This document shows positions 30,254 to 38,596 of a DNA stretch of 64,000 bases, one piece after another (the stretch's first letter is position 1; each line of letters starts with the position of its first letter). A model generated the notes under the pieces. It did not search any database. It saw only the letters and a program-made list of their open reading frames with translations, and had not been told where the DNA came from. Origin of the DNA: Nostoc carneum NIES-2107 (lineage in GTDB: Bacteria; Cyanobacteriota; Cyanobacteriia; Cyanobacteriales; Nostocaceae); the NCBI GenBank assembly GCA_002368155.1, contig AP018180.1:1364001-1428000 (forward strand), written 5' to 3'. Made by a program: the position numbers and the translations under genes.

Positions 30254-30838
30254 ATGCTCGACGACTTAGATCGGACTATAGAAACACTACTGAGGCATGG
30301 ACTGCCACGCAGTTTGTCGCAGCAAGTGGACATTAGCTTTGCTGCACCCGATAGTGAGTTTAGCAACAACGTGAAACTCCCTGCGATCGGTCTTTTTCTT
30401 TACGATATTCGAGAAAATCTGGAGTTACGTAGTAATGAGTGGTTGTTAGAGCGCAGCAGTGACGGTAGAGCAGTGAAAAAGCGCCCGCCAGCCCGAGTGG
30501 ATTGCTCTTACTTGATCACGGCTTGGCCTAGCGCCGATCCGAAGTTGGTGGCAAAGACCGAACATATGTTACTCGGTCAAGTGATGAAAGTACTACTACG
30601 CTACCCCAAACTTCCATCAACGATACTCGAAGGAAGTTTGCAGGATCAAGAGCCTCCCATCCGCTCAGTGAGTTTGCGTCCTAGCTTGTTAAATAGTTTA
30701 GGCGAATTTTGGCAAGCGATTGGCGGAAAGCCGAAAGCAGCACTGAACTATACCCTGACGATCGCAGTACCAGTCGATGAGACTGGAGAGTCTGTGGCGC
30801 TGGTAGTCGATTGGCAAATTGGCAATGATGAACAATAG
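30254..30838 (+). CDS. DUF4255 protein (Pvc16-like tail terminator/cap)
   Basis: A 194-aa protein of the DUF4255 family, with the N-terminal LDDLDRTIETLLRHGLP and the central FLYDIRENLELRSNEW motif typical of it, and a CSYLITAWP strand. In eCIS (PVC/Afp) the corresponding protein (Pvc16) closes the distal end of the tube-sheath. No signal peptide. It is 8 nt upstream of the next gene, so it is part of the same operon. Length is typical (180-230 aa). Confidence 0.85.
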   Translation: MLDDLDRTIETLLRHGLPRSLSQQVDISFAAPDSEFSNNVKLPAIGLFLYDIRENLELRSNEWLLERSSDGRAVKKRPPARVDCSYLITAWPSADPKLVAKTEHMLLGQVMKVLLRYPKLPSTILEGSLQDQEPPIRSVSLRPSLLNSLGEFWQAIGGKPKAALNYTLTIAVPVDETGESVALVVDWQIGNDEQ

Positions 30839-30846
30839 GGCAAACA

Positions 30847-31533
30847 ATGTCAAAGTGGATGAAGTTGAATTCTACTCGCCATCAAGTCGCGATCGCCGGA
30901 CAAGTCAGCGATGAAAAAACGGGTCGAACCATTCCAGGAGCAACCGTGGAAATCATCAAGATGCCAGATAAATTTAGCAACAAGTTGGAAGTACTAAAAA
31001 AACTTTACGGTTCTGAATGGGAAGATTTCCCCAAGCGTCCCGATCAAACAACAACAACAATTGACGGCTATTTCTATTTCCTAGATTTACCTGAAGGTAT
31101 CTATAAATTAAGTGCCTCGCTGCCTAGTGCGGGTACGCGCTATCAGCAACGAGGTGAAAGCCAAGAATTGAATATTCTTAAAAATCAAGGTAGCGATCAA
31201 GATAAAGTTGCAATGGTTAAAGCTGACATGACTTTAGCACCCACGGGAATTGAAGGTTACGTTACCGCAGATAGCGCACCTTTAGTGATGGCTAAAGTCT
31301 GGCTTGAGGGCAGCAGTGAATTTACTTTTAGTGACAGCAAGGGGTACTATCTGTTGACTCAACTAGAAGCATCAAATATTGAGCGAACTGTACAAGTTGC
31401 AACTCAAGGCTACGAGCTAGCGGCTCCTAAAAAAGTCAAGCTCGTACAGGGTGAAATCATCCAAAACTTGGATTTAGTATTACAGAAAAAAAATTCCAAA
31501 ACTTCATCGAGTTCAAACGGAGTTACTAAGTAG
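30847..31533 (+). CDS. Carboxypeptidase-regulatory-like domain protein
   Basis: A 228-aa protein with two carboxypeptidase-regulatory-like beta-sandwich (CarboxypepD_reg) units: residues about 13-100 (VAIAGQVSDEKTGRTIPGAT, FYFLDLPEGIYKLSAS) and 136-215 (GIEGYVTADSAPLVMAKVWL, GYYLLTQLE). A low-complexity tail ends the protein. No signal peptide. Similar proteins occur in cyanobacterial eCIS clusters between the cap and sheath genes, but their role is not established; a sheath or particle decoration is possible. Confidence 0.65.
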   Translation: MSKWMKLNSTRHQVAIAGQVSDEKTGRTIPGATVEIIKMPDKFSNKLEVLKKLYGSEWEDFPKRPDQTTTTIDGYFYFLDLPEGIYKLSASLPSAGTRYQQRGESQELNILKNQGSDQDKVAMVKADMTLAPTGIEGYVTADSAPLVMAKVWLEGSSEFTFSDSKGYYLLTQLEASNIERTVQVATQGYELAAPKKVKLVQGEIIQNLDLVLQKKNSKTSSSSNGVTK

Positions 31534-31744
31534 ATGAGTGGGAAAATTTATCGTTTAAATGAGGCATGAGGGAAGAGTCTTTTAGCCTAGTTACAGCAAA
31601 TTGGAGTGACAAAATATGAGTTTTTCTAAAGAAAAAATCTGGTTTTTTATCCTGTCAGTTTTGGTGCAAGTGCCAAAGTAACCGCTCTTGATTAACCCAC
31701 AGCAAACATTCAATTAATTTAGCTTTGATTAAGGATTAAACGCA

Positions 31745-33385
31745 ATGGCTACAACCTATTTCTCACCCGGTGTTTATGTTGAAGAAGTTCCTTCTGCTGT
31801 TCAGCCGATTGCCGGAGTTGGAACTAGCACAGCAGGTTTCATCGGAGTTATCCCTGATAAAATTATAATTCCTAGTAGCCCAGTCATTAAAATTGTCAAC
31901 GAGTCTATTGAACCACAAGAAGTAGATAGTAAAAAAATATTCGAGCTGAAACATGACCTAGTTAGCACAGAAAAAGGGACATTTGAGATACGGGTTAATG
32001 ACAAAATTGTAGAGACTACATTGATCTACGATTCAGCTAGGAAGAAGTATCAGGTACAATTTTTAAATGAGCCAGCAACGGATGCAAAAATAAAAGGCAA
32101 TTACATTGTTTTATCTAATCAGGTGACGAATGAGGTGATAGGTACAGGTGATGGGAAAAAAACAGAATTCAATCTGAAAAAATATCCAGCAAACTTGGCA
32201 ACATCAGCGGAGAAAAAGTTTCGGATTAAAGGGACAGAAACTACTCCGAAGGAGATTTTAAATGACGATACTAATAGCGTTGCTAAAGTGACATTTAACA
32301 CGGCTCCACCCGCAGGGGAAACAATCTCAGGGGATTACTGGATTCTCTTCCCTTCCTTCGATTTGCCTAAATCTGGCGAAGTGAGATTGTGTACTAACTT
32401 TGGCGAATTCAAAAAATTCTTTGGTGATTTCTCGTCAGATCCAGGTCAACGCAAATTAGCTCACGCAGTATATGGATTCTTTAACAATGGTGGGACTCGT
32501 TGTTATGTGATGCGAGTTAAAGAAGAAACTGACATTGTAGATAGTTTGTTAGAGGAGAAATTTGAAGCCATTGACGAGATAGCAATTGTTGTCGCTCCTG
32601 GAGTTACCAGTAAAGCTGCTCGCAGCGCAATCGTTACTCATTGCCAACAGAAAACAAGCGATCGCTTTGCTATCTTCGACTGTGGCGAAAACGATACCGC
32701 TAGCACAGTCGATAAAACAAAGCCTGATAACTCCAATTATGCGGCTTTCTACTTCCCTTGGATTCAAGTACTTGACCCAGCTACCAAAGCTATGAATCCC
32801 AATGGCGACGGATTAATCTACGTACCTCCAAGCGGTCACATCGCCGGAATTTATGCTCGTGTAGATACCCAAAGAGGGGTTCACAAAGCCCCTGCCAACG
32901 AAGTCGTATTAGGAGCTTTGGGAGTCAATCAACTCATCAGTAAAAACCAGCAAGATGGACTCAACCCCCAAGGCGTTAATTGCATTCGCGACCTCAACGG
33001 CAACATTCGGGTATGGGGCGCGCGCACAATTGGGGGAGATGCGAATGGGGAGTTTAAATACCTCAACGTCCGCCGACTGTTTCTCTTTATGCGAGAGTCC
33101 ATCGATGAAGGTACCCAATGGACGGTATTTGAGCCGAATACCCCGGATCTTTGGGCACGCATCCGACGCAGCGTTACCGCTTTTCTCACCAATGTTTGGC
33201 GCAGTGGGGCTTTATTTGGCAATACTCCAGAGCAGGCATTTTATGTCAAGTGCGACGAGGAGAACAACCCGCCAGAAGTGCGCGATGCAGGTCAAGTCAT
33301 TATCGAAATTGGGGTGGCTGTAGTTAAGCCAGCAGAGTTTGTCATCTTCCGGCTGAGTCAGTGGGCAGGCCCAGGTAGCAAATAA
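31745..33385 (+). CDS. Contractile tail sheath protein 1 with inserted beta domain
   Basis: A 546-aa sheath protein. It has the canonical N-terminus (YFSPGVYVEEVPSAVQPIAG), the core with GFFNNGGTRCYVMRV and VPPSGHIAGIYARVD, and the C-terminal FYVKCDEENNPPEVRDAGQV, which is a signature of eCIS/phage sheaths. Unlike sheath 2, it carries about 160 extra residues (42-203) built from two similar units (about 75-125 and 130-200, both ending with a G-Y-W/I strand), which would protrude from the particle. It overlaps the next sheath gene by 1 nt (TAATG). Part of the eCIS operon. Confidence 0.93.
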   Translation: MATTYFSPGVYVEEVPSAVQPIAGVGTSTAGFIGVIPDKIIIPSSPVIKIVNESIEPQEVDSKKIFELKHDLVSTEKGTFEIRVNDKIVETTLIYDSARKKYQVQFLNEPATDAKIKGNYIVLSNQVTNEVIGTGDGKKTEFNLKKYPANLATSAEKKFRIKGTETTPKEILNDDTNSVAKVTFNTAPPAGETISGDYWILFPSFDLPKSGEVRLCTNFGEFKKFFGDFSSDPGQRKLAHAVYGFFNNGGTRCYVMRVKEETDIVDSLLEEKFEAIDEIAIVVAPGVTSKAARSAIVTHCQQKTSDRFAIFDCGENDTASTVDKTKPDNSNYAAFYFPWIQVLDPATKAMNPNGDGLIYVPPSGHIAGIYARVDTQRGVHKAPANEVVLGALGVNQLISKNQQDGLNPQGVNCIRDLNGNIRVWGARTIGGDANGEFKYLNVRRLFLFMRESIDEGTQWTVFEPNTPDLWARIRRSVTAFLTNVWRSGALFGNTPEQAFYVKCDEENNPPEVRDAGQVIIEIGVAVVKPAEFVIFRLSQWAGPGSK

Positions 33386-34518
33386 TGGCGACTAAGTATC
33401 AGATACCTGGCGTTTACCGAGAGGAAGTTTTTCCTGCACCCGCATCTGCACTGATGACAGGTGTACCAGCATTCCTTGGCTTGACGGCTACTGAATCTTT
33501 TAATACTCCGCAACGGCTGACACTCTGGCCTCAGTTTGAACAACACTTCGGTCAGCCACTCTCTAACGGTTACTTGGGTTATGCGGTGCGGGGCTTTTTT
33601 GAAAATGAAGGTCGTCTGTGTTATGTCGTCCCCATCAAAGAAGCGACTTTGAGTGCTTTGCAAGCGGGACTCGATGCGATCGCATCCATAGACACCATCG
33701 ACCTCGTTTGCGCGCCGGATATCATGCAGGCAAGCCAAAATGCAGAGATCCAAGTTATGCAGAGAGCGGTTTTAGACCATTGCGAACTCTTGGGCGATCG
33801 CTTTGCCATTCTTGATGGGCAAAAAGCTTCTTTGGTAGAAGAAATCCAGCAGCAACAGCAACAACTATCCAGTATTAGCGGTGCTTTATATGCCCCTTGG
33901 CTCAAAGTTCCGTCTTTTAAGGAGACATATCTATTAGATGTTCCTCCTTGTGGTCATATTGCTGGAGTATATGCTCGTAGCGATCGTGCAGCTGGCATTC
34001 ATCAGTCTCCTGCCAACTACATTCTAGAAGGGGCGCTGGATCTCAACACCGACTTTACCGAAGGTGATATTGCCCGTCTCTATCCGCAAAATGTAATCGC
34101 AAGTGTTAATTGCTTGCGAGCTTTACCAGGTCGTGGCATTCGTATCTGGGGAACTCGCACATTGAGCCAAGACCCCTCTTGGTGTTACATCAATGTGCGG
34201 CGGTTATTTTTAACCGTTTGTCGTTGGTGCGATCGCAACCTAGCTAATGTCGCTTTTGAACCGAATGACTTCAAATTGTGGGTTGGCATCGAACGGGAAT
34301 TAACCGCTTACTGCGAGTCTTTGCTCCGCCAAGGGGCACTCAAGGGAGAAACTGCACAAGAAGCATTTTATGTCAAGTGCGATGCCGACACCAACCCACC
34401 AGAAGTTCGGGACGCTGGCATGGTGGTGACAGAAATAGGTTTGGCACCCACCATTCCCAACGAATTCATTATCGTGCGTCTAATTCACGGCACCACTGGA
34501 GTTAGTTTGACCAGCTAA
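33385..34518 (+). CDS. Contractile tail sheath protein 2
   Basis: A 377-aa sheath paralogue lacking the inserted domain of sheath 1. It has the N-terminal YQIPGVYREEVFPAP, core GFFENEGRLCYVVP and VPPCGHIAGVYARSD, and C-terminal FYVKCDADTNPPEVRDAGMV. Multiple sheath paralogues are normal in eCIS (Pvc2-4), where they occupy different positions along the sheath. The start ATG overlaps the stop codon of sheath 1 by one base, so the two are coupled. Confidence 0.93.
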   Translation: MATKYQIPGVYREEVFPAPASALMTGVPAFLGLTATESFNTPQRLTLWPQFEQHFGQPLSNGYLGYAVRGFFENEGRLCYVVPIKEATLSALQAGLDAIASIDTIDLVCAPDIMQASQNAEIQVMQRAVLDHCELLGDRFAILDGQKASLVEEIQQQQQQLSSISGALYAPWLKVPSFKETYLLDVPPCGHIAGVYARSDRAAGIHQSPANYILEGALDLNTDFTEGDIARLYPQNVIASVNCLRALPGRGIRIWGTRTLSQDPSWCYINVRRLFLTVCRWCDRNLANVAFEPNDFKLWVGIERELTAYCESLLRQGALKGETAQEAFYVKCDADTNPPEVRDAGMVVTEIGLAPTIPNEFIIVRLIHGTTGVSLTS

Positions 34519-34534
34519 CAAAAGAGTACAAAAA

Positions 34535-34550
34535 CCTGATTCTAATCAGG
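34535..34550 (+). terminator. Short hairpin after sheath 2
   Basis: CCTGATT and AATCAGG pair over 7 bp with a 2-base loop, 17 nt after the sheath stop codon. Only a weak T-run follows further down. It may stabilise the sheath mRNA or attenuate transcription before the tube gene rather than terminate fully. Confidence 0.3.
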
Positions 34551-34637
34551 AATGGGTAACACCTTTTTAATTGCGAATTGGTATTACCCACCTTAGAGCT
34601 AAATCTTTTTTATTGCTTTTACTCCGGAGACACCTTC

Positions 34638-35090
34638 ATGCCTGACATCAAACCTCCTCACAAACCAGACCCCTATGCCAGCTATAACTTTTACGTCGAA
34701 TGGAATGGCATCATTCACGCTGGCTTTAGAGAATGTACGGGACTAAATTCTTCTCAAACTGCGACCGAATATCGTGAAGGAACCGATCCCCAGACTAAAC
34801 GTAAAATCCCTGGATTAAATAACTATGGCAATATTACCCTGAAACGGGGTATCACTAACAATGACGAACTTTGGAAATGGCGGCAAAACTTGATGACCGG
34901 CAATGCCGATCGCCGAGAAATTTCCATTGTCATTCTCGACCATACAGGAACAGAAAAAATCCGCTGGAATCTGACAAATTGTTGGCCTACCACATGGTCA
35001 GGAGCCGATTTCAATGCCACCTCTGATGAACTGGCAATAGAAACTTTGGAATTAGCTCATGAAGGGATAAAGGTAGATAAGTGGACTTAA
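34638..35090 (+). CDS. Tail tube protein 1
   Basis: A 150-aa inner-tube protein of the T4 gp19-like family found in eCIS: DPYASYNFYVEWNGIIHAGF, ECTGLNSSQTATEYREG, GNITLKRGITNNDELWKW and ISIVILDHTG are all present. The start chosen is ATG 34638 with MPDIKPPHKPDPYASYNF, because the upstream in-frame extension (20 codons) is poor coding sequence and TCCGGAGA is about 10 nt upstream. The tube is the inner rigid lumen driven by sheath contraction. Confidence 0.9.
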   Translation: MPDIKPPHKPDPYASYNFYVEWNGIIHAGFRECTGLNSSQTATEYREGTDPQTKRKIPGLNNYGNITLKRGITNNDELWKWRQNLMTGNADRREISIVILDHTGTEKIRWNLTNCWPTTWSGADFNATSDELAIETLELAHEGIKVDKWT

Positions 35091-35439
35091 AGCTTAAGAT
35101 CCCCCTTTTTTAGGCAGGGCTATTTGATCTCAGAATTTTAGGTTTTAAATTTTGCGAAAAGTTAGAGCGGAGGAAACATCCGATCCAAACTTTTCAAGAC
35201 GGATTTTAGATTGTTTTTGGTGCAAGCGCAGCGGTGGGCGGAACAGTAAAGGCGGGTTTGAAAAATATCTGTTTTTGCAATGTGAGTGTTTTTCAGAATC
35301 CGCCCTCACAAATCGTCAATCTCAAATCCCCAAAGTATATCCCTTTATGGGTGCAGTCAATCTAAAATCTAAAATCCAAAATCTAAAATTGATTAACTTT
35401 GCCACCAGCAAAATCTCGCTCCAAAATCCACAATTCTTA
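35091..35439. other. Spacer with short repeats
   Basis: No gene is supported here, although a frame is open through it into the next gene. Features seen: CCCCCTTTTTTAGG near 35101, and a heptameric series of the CTAAAATCTAAAATCCAAAA type near 35363-35390, typical of cyanobacterial spacers. It argues against an upstream start for the following gene. Confidence 0.55.
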
Positions 35440-35805
35440 ATGATGCTACAGACAGAATTTCCTTTTGTATTGCCTCAAGGTTATGTAGATCCAGAAGGGA
35501 ACATCCATCGTGAAGGAACCATGCGATTGTCTACAGCCTATGACGAAATTATGCCGTTGCGCGACCCGCGAGTGCAGGCGAATCCTGGATATTTGGTGAT
35601 TATTTTATTGTCGAGAGTGATTACCCATTTAGGAACGCTTCAGCAAATTAATCCCAAGTTGATTGAAGGTCTTTTTTCCGGGGATCTAGTTTATCTGCAA
35701 GATTTATACCAACGCATCAATCAAAATAATCACACCCGTCTTTTAGTTACCTGTCCTCATTGCCAAGGTGAGTTTGAAGTGGAGACTTCTCCAGTGGGGG
35801 AGTAG
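35440..35805 (+). CDS. eCIS tail assembly-type small protein
   Basis: A 121-aa protein with FVLPQGYVDPEGNIHREGTM, AYDEIMPLRDPRVQANPGYL and a C-terminal CPHCQGEFEVE segment whose CxxC could bind zinc or be a remnant. Such proteins sit between tube genes in eCIS clusters and may be assembly chaperones; I cannot name the family with confidence. The start is set at ATG 35440 (an adjacent ATG at 35443 is equally possible), because the upstream frame consists of repeat sequence. Confidence 0.65.
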   Translation: MMLQTEFPFVLPQGYVDPEGNIHREGTMRLSTAYDEIMPLRDPRVQANPGYLVIILLSRVITHLGTLQQINPKLIEGLFSGDLVYLQDLYQRINQNNHTRLLVTCPHCQGEFEVETSPVGE

Positions 35806-35828
35806 TTTGCTACCCCTCAGAGAGGCTG

Positions 35829-35960
35829 ATGGCAGAGATAGCATATATTGCCTATCATTTTCACTGGTCTCTTGAGAAAATCATGGAGATGGAACACCGC
35901 GATCGTCAGCAGTGGGTAGCACAAATTTCTCAAATTAATCAGGAAATAAATAATGGGTAG
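35829..35960 (+). CDS. Small DUF6760-like eCIS protein
   Basis: A 43-aa protein beginning MAEIAYIAYHFHWSLEKIME and continuing with HRDRQQWVAQI. The pattern of an IAxxFxWSxxxIxxMxxxxRxxWVxxI short helical protein corresponds to the small DUF6760-like proteins between tail-assembly and second tube genes in eCIS loci, in a position comparable to small proteins near the tube genes of other eCIS. It is too short for standard ORF filters. GAGGCTG stands just before the ATG. Confidence 0.7.
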   Translation: MAEIAYIAYHFHWSLEKIMEMEHRDRQQWVAQISQINQEINNG

Positions 35961-35986
35961 TAAGTAATAGAACATGAGTAAGCACA

Positions 35987-36523
35987 ATGGTTAAAAAATT
36001 AGGGTTGAATGCTGTATTTGCAGCAGGAACTGATTTATCGGGGTTGAGATATGACCCTTACATGGCTTATAACTTTGTCATCGAAATCGATGGGTTACTG
36101 ACGGGTAATTTTTCAGAAGTAACAGGTTTAGAAAGCGAGATTCAAACCGAAGAATACCAAGAAGGCGGCGTGAATGAATATGCCTATAAATTCCCCACGC
36201 GGGTTGTTTATCCTCCTTTAGTTTTGAATCACGGAGTAACAGATATCGATACATTATGGATTTGGTATCAAAGTTGTGTAGAAGGTAAGATTAAGTTCAA
36301 AAATGGCACGATTATGTTGTTAGACCGCAAGCGGCTTCCCGTGATGTGGTGGAATTTTAAAAATGCCTATCCCGTTAAGTGGTCTGGGCCTCAGTTTAAT
36401 GCGGCTAATGATTATCAAGTGGCGATCGAACGAGTTGAATTGGTGCATCAAGGGATTTCTAAATCTGCGATCGCTCGGGGATTAGGAGCTGCTCGTGCTG
36501 GCGCTCAAATTGCTGGATTATAA
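35987..36523 (+). CDS. Tail tube protein 2
   Basis: A 178-aa gp19-like tube paralogue: YDPYMAYNFVIEIDGLLTGN, FSEVTGLESEIQTEEYQEGG, LVLNHGVTDIDTLWIWYQ and IMLLDRKRLPVMWW. Residues 155-178 form a hydrophobic Ala/Gly-rich tail (GISKSAIARGLGAARAGAQI). In other eCIS the second tube protein joins the tube to the baseplate hub (Pvc5-like). It follows the small DUF6760-like gene by 26 nt. Confidence 0.88.
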   Translation: MVKKLGLNAVFAAGTDLSGLRYDPYMAYNFVIEIDGLLTGNFSEVTGLESEIQTEEYQEGGVNEYAYKFPTRVVYPPLVLNHGVTDIDTLWIWYQSCVEGKIKFKNGTIMLLDRKRLPVMWWNFKNAYPVKWSGPQFNAANDYQVAIERVELVHQGISKSAIARGLGAARAGAQIAGL

Positions 36524-36659
36524 ATCATTCCTAGTTTTTGAAGGCTGAAATTTTTGAATTTTGACCGCTCTCTAAAGTGGGTTTAAGCTACAAAATTCAC
36601 TCATAGAAAAGGTTAATCGCTATCAACAGACAAATAAAAGAGAAAAAAGTTATACAGAA

Positions 36660-37907
36660 ATGTCACAAGATTTAGTTGCAGCCACCGACCCAAAATTACT
36701 CCGGCGATTGCTGCGTCCCATCGAAACACCGGGTGTGATTGATAGCAGAATGGGATGGGATATTGTGGCGCGATCGCAACAATTTACTAATCGTTTACCT
36801 TTGGTTTTTGATATCACCCAAAGATGGAATCCCAAAATAGGTTTTCAGGGGGAGAAAATCCCCATTGTTTATGCTCAACCGCAACCCCAGGAAACTCCCA
36901 CAACCAGATCTATTTCAGCAGAATTAGGTCAGTCTCCTAGCAGTCAGCGAACAGTGGTGCAAGCCAAATTTGTCACAGGAAGCGATCGCGCTCATAAACT
37001 TGTGCAAACAACCAACTCAAAGGCAAGCGAAACACCTACCCCACAAGATTTTTTGGCACCAAACCCCAGTGGAGAAAACTTTACTAGCAGTAAGCCAACG
37101 GTAGTACAAGCAAAATTTATGGGTGGAACAGATAGCAGTTTTTTGTTGCCCACACCAACTCCTATCAGTGCCACTTTACCAATTGAGAAACCGCCACTCG
37201 ATCAAAGTTACCGTCTCAATTCCTCAAATTTATTGTTGGAAACACAGGCAATAGATTTGGATCGGCAAGTAGAAAATTTATCTAGAGAAACAAGCCAAAA
37301 TCCAATACCCATTGTGCGGGCGCGATCGCAACCATTACCTGCTAGTGATCGTGGTATTTCTCTTGGGGAAAGCTTGCCCAGTGTTCAGGAATTGAGGGGG
37401 GAAGCGATCGCATTCGATTCCGCCACTGCATTGCCAAATTTATCTGCAGAAACCATCCAAAATCACGCCATTTCTGACAATCCTTCTAACCCAAAACCAG
37501 TCGCTACAACGGAGGAAAACAGAGCAACACAGCAGATCAACAACGTAGTGGCTCCTATATCTCAAATCCCAAATCCCATCGGTTGGTCAGGATTAGAAAT
37601 CCCGCTTTTATTTTCCCATCCTCGGGTTAATCCAGAATCAGTGCAGGCAGAATTAGGATTACCAAACCCAGGTATTACGGGAATATCAAGAAATCAACCC
37701 ATGAGCCAAACTACGGGATTATCGAGAGAGGTTTCTTTGAATTTACAGTTCCATCAAGAATTCAACACACAACAATCCAACAGACAAGATAGCTCTAACA
37801 TCGAAGCACCAATCGATTTAGAGGCATTAACAGATAAAGTAGAACGCAACCTCATGCAGCGATTAATTATAGAAAGCGAACGCCGAGGCAGGACAACATG
37901 GAGTTAG
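36660..37907 (+). CDS. Unassigned eCIS protein, disordered linker
   Basis: A 415-aa protein of unknown function between tube 2 and the LysM gene. The N-terminus is conserved-looking (RLLRPIETPGVIDSRMGWDI, PLVFDITQRWN), the middle is Ser/Thr/Pro/Gln-rich and probably disordered, and it holds a repeated motif TVVQAKF (two copies, about 100 and 143). The C-terminus (DLEALTDKVERNLMQRLIIE, then SERRGRTTW) looks helical and resembles end segments of other eCIS small proteins. It overlaps the LysM gene by 10 nt, which suggests co-translation. Chaperone, baseplate scaffold or atypical tape measure are all possible. Confidence 0.55.
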   Translation: MSQDLVAATDPKLLRRLLRPIETPGVIDSRMGWDIVARSQQFTNRLPLVFDITQRWNPKIGFQGEKIPIVYAQPQPQETPTTRSISAELGQSPSSQRTVVQAKFVTGSDRAHKLVQTTNSKASETPTPQDFLAPNPSGENFTSSKPTVVQAKFMGGTDSSFLLPTPTPISATLPIEKPPLDQSYRLNSSNLLLETQAIDLDRQVENLSRETSQNPIPIVRARSQPLPASDRGISLGESLPSVQELRGEAIAFDSATALPNLSAETIQNHAISDNPSNPKPVATTEENRATQQINNVVAPISQIPNPIGWSGLEIPLLFSHPRVNPESVQAELGLPNPGITGISRNQPMSQTTGLSREVSLNLQFHQEFNTQQSNRQDSSNIEAPIDLEALTDKVERNLMQRLIIESERRGRTTWS

Positions 37908-38581
37908 AAAAACTCAAAATTTTAGTTGAAAAGAAATTTCCAACTTTCGATGAGGCTCAACCGATTATCGCTCTTTTTAATCCTCAGCAAATTTCAATTT
38001 CTAAGACAGGATGGCAGGGGCAAGGGAATAGCCTCCAGCCATCAGAAGAGTCAGCAACTTTAACGGTCGAGTTGTTTTTTGATACTAGCCTGTTAAATGC
38101 CAAACAAAGTATGACCGATATCGGTAGTGTTATTGGACTGAATCTGTCAGCTAGCAGCCGATTAAAAGATGTTCGAGACTACACTAAAAAAATTTATCAC
38201 TTGACTGAAAAAAAGAGTGGTTTAGGTGCGATACCCAGACCTCCTATTTGCAAACTTAAATGGGGACACAATACAGTTTTATTTCAAGGAGTTCTTAAGC
38301 AGTTAACTAAAACATTTACTCGTTTTCTAGCGAATGGAACCCCAGTTCGGGCAAAGCTGAATTGCACGTTTGAGGAATGGATATCGCCAGAAATCAAACA
38401 AAAAGAGCAAAACCCAATCGATGACCCAATTCGCATTGTGCGGCGTGGAGAAACATTGACCAGTATTGCAGCAGAAGAATACAACGATCCTGCACTTTGG
38501 AGAGTCATTGCTGCTGCCAATCGCCTCGATAATCCGCGCCAAATTGCTCCTGGTCAGCGCCTCACTGTACCACCACTGTGA
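37898..38581 (+). CDS. LysM domain baseplate/hub protein (Pvc7-like)
   Basis: A 227-aa protein with an N-terminal gpU/gp53-like part (PIIALFNPQQISISKTGWQG) and a C-terminal LysM domain (about 177-225; RIVRRGETLTSIAAEEYNDP, LDNPRQIAPGQRLTVPP). In eCIS the corresponding protein (Pvc7) secures the tube to the baseplate hub. No signal peptide. It overlaps the upstream gene by 10 nt and abuts the gp27-like gene. Confidence 0.85.
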   Translation: MELEKLKILVEKKFPTFDEAQPIIALFNPQQISISKTGWQGQGNSLQPSEESATLTVELFFDTSLLNAKQSMTDIGSVIGLNLSASSRLKDVRDYTKKIYHLTEKKSGLGAIPRPPICKLKWGHNTVLFQGVLKQLTKTFTRFLANGTPVRAKLNCTFEEWISPEIKQKEQNPIDDPIRIVRRGETLTSIAAEEYNDPALWRVIAAANRLDNPRQIAPGQRLTVPPL

Positions 38582-38596
38582 TTGTTAAAAATACAG

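Noticed and set aside
31617-31682. 21-codon frame MSFSKEKIWFFILSVLVQVP
   Set aside because: It is very short, lacks conservation clues and lies in a spacer; chance cannot be excluded.
35152-35439. Upstream extension of the tail-assembly gene
   Set aside because: The extension is made of short repeats and low-complexity sequence, so the start at 35440 is preferred.
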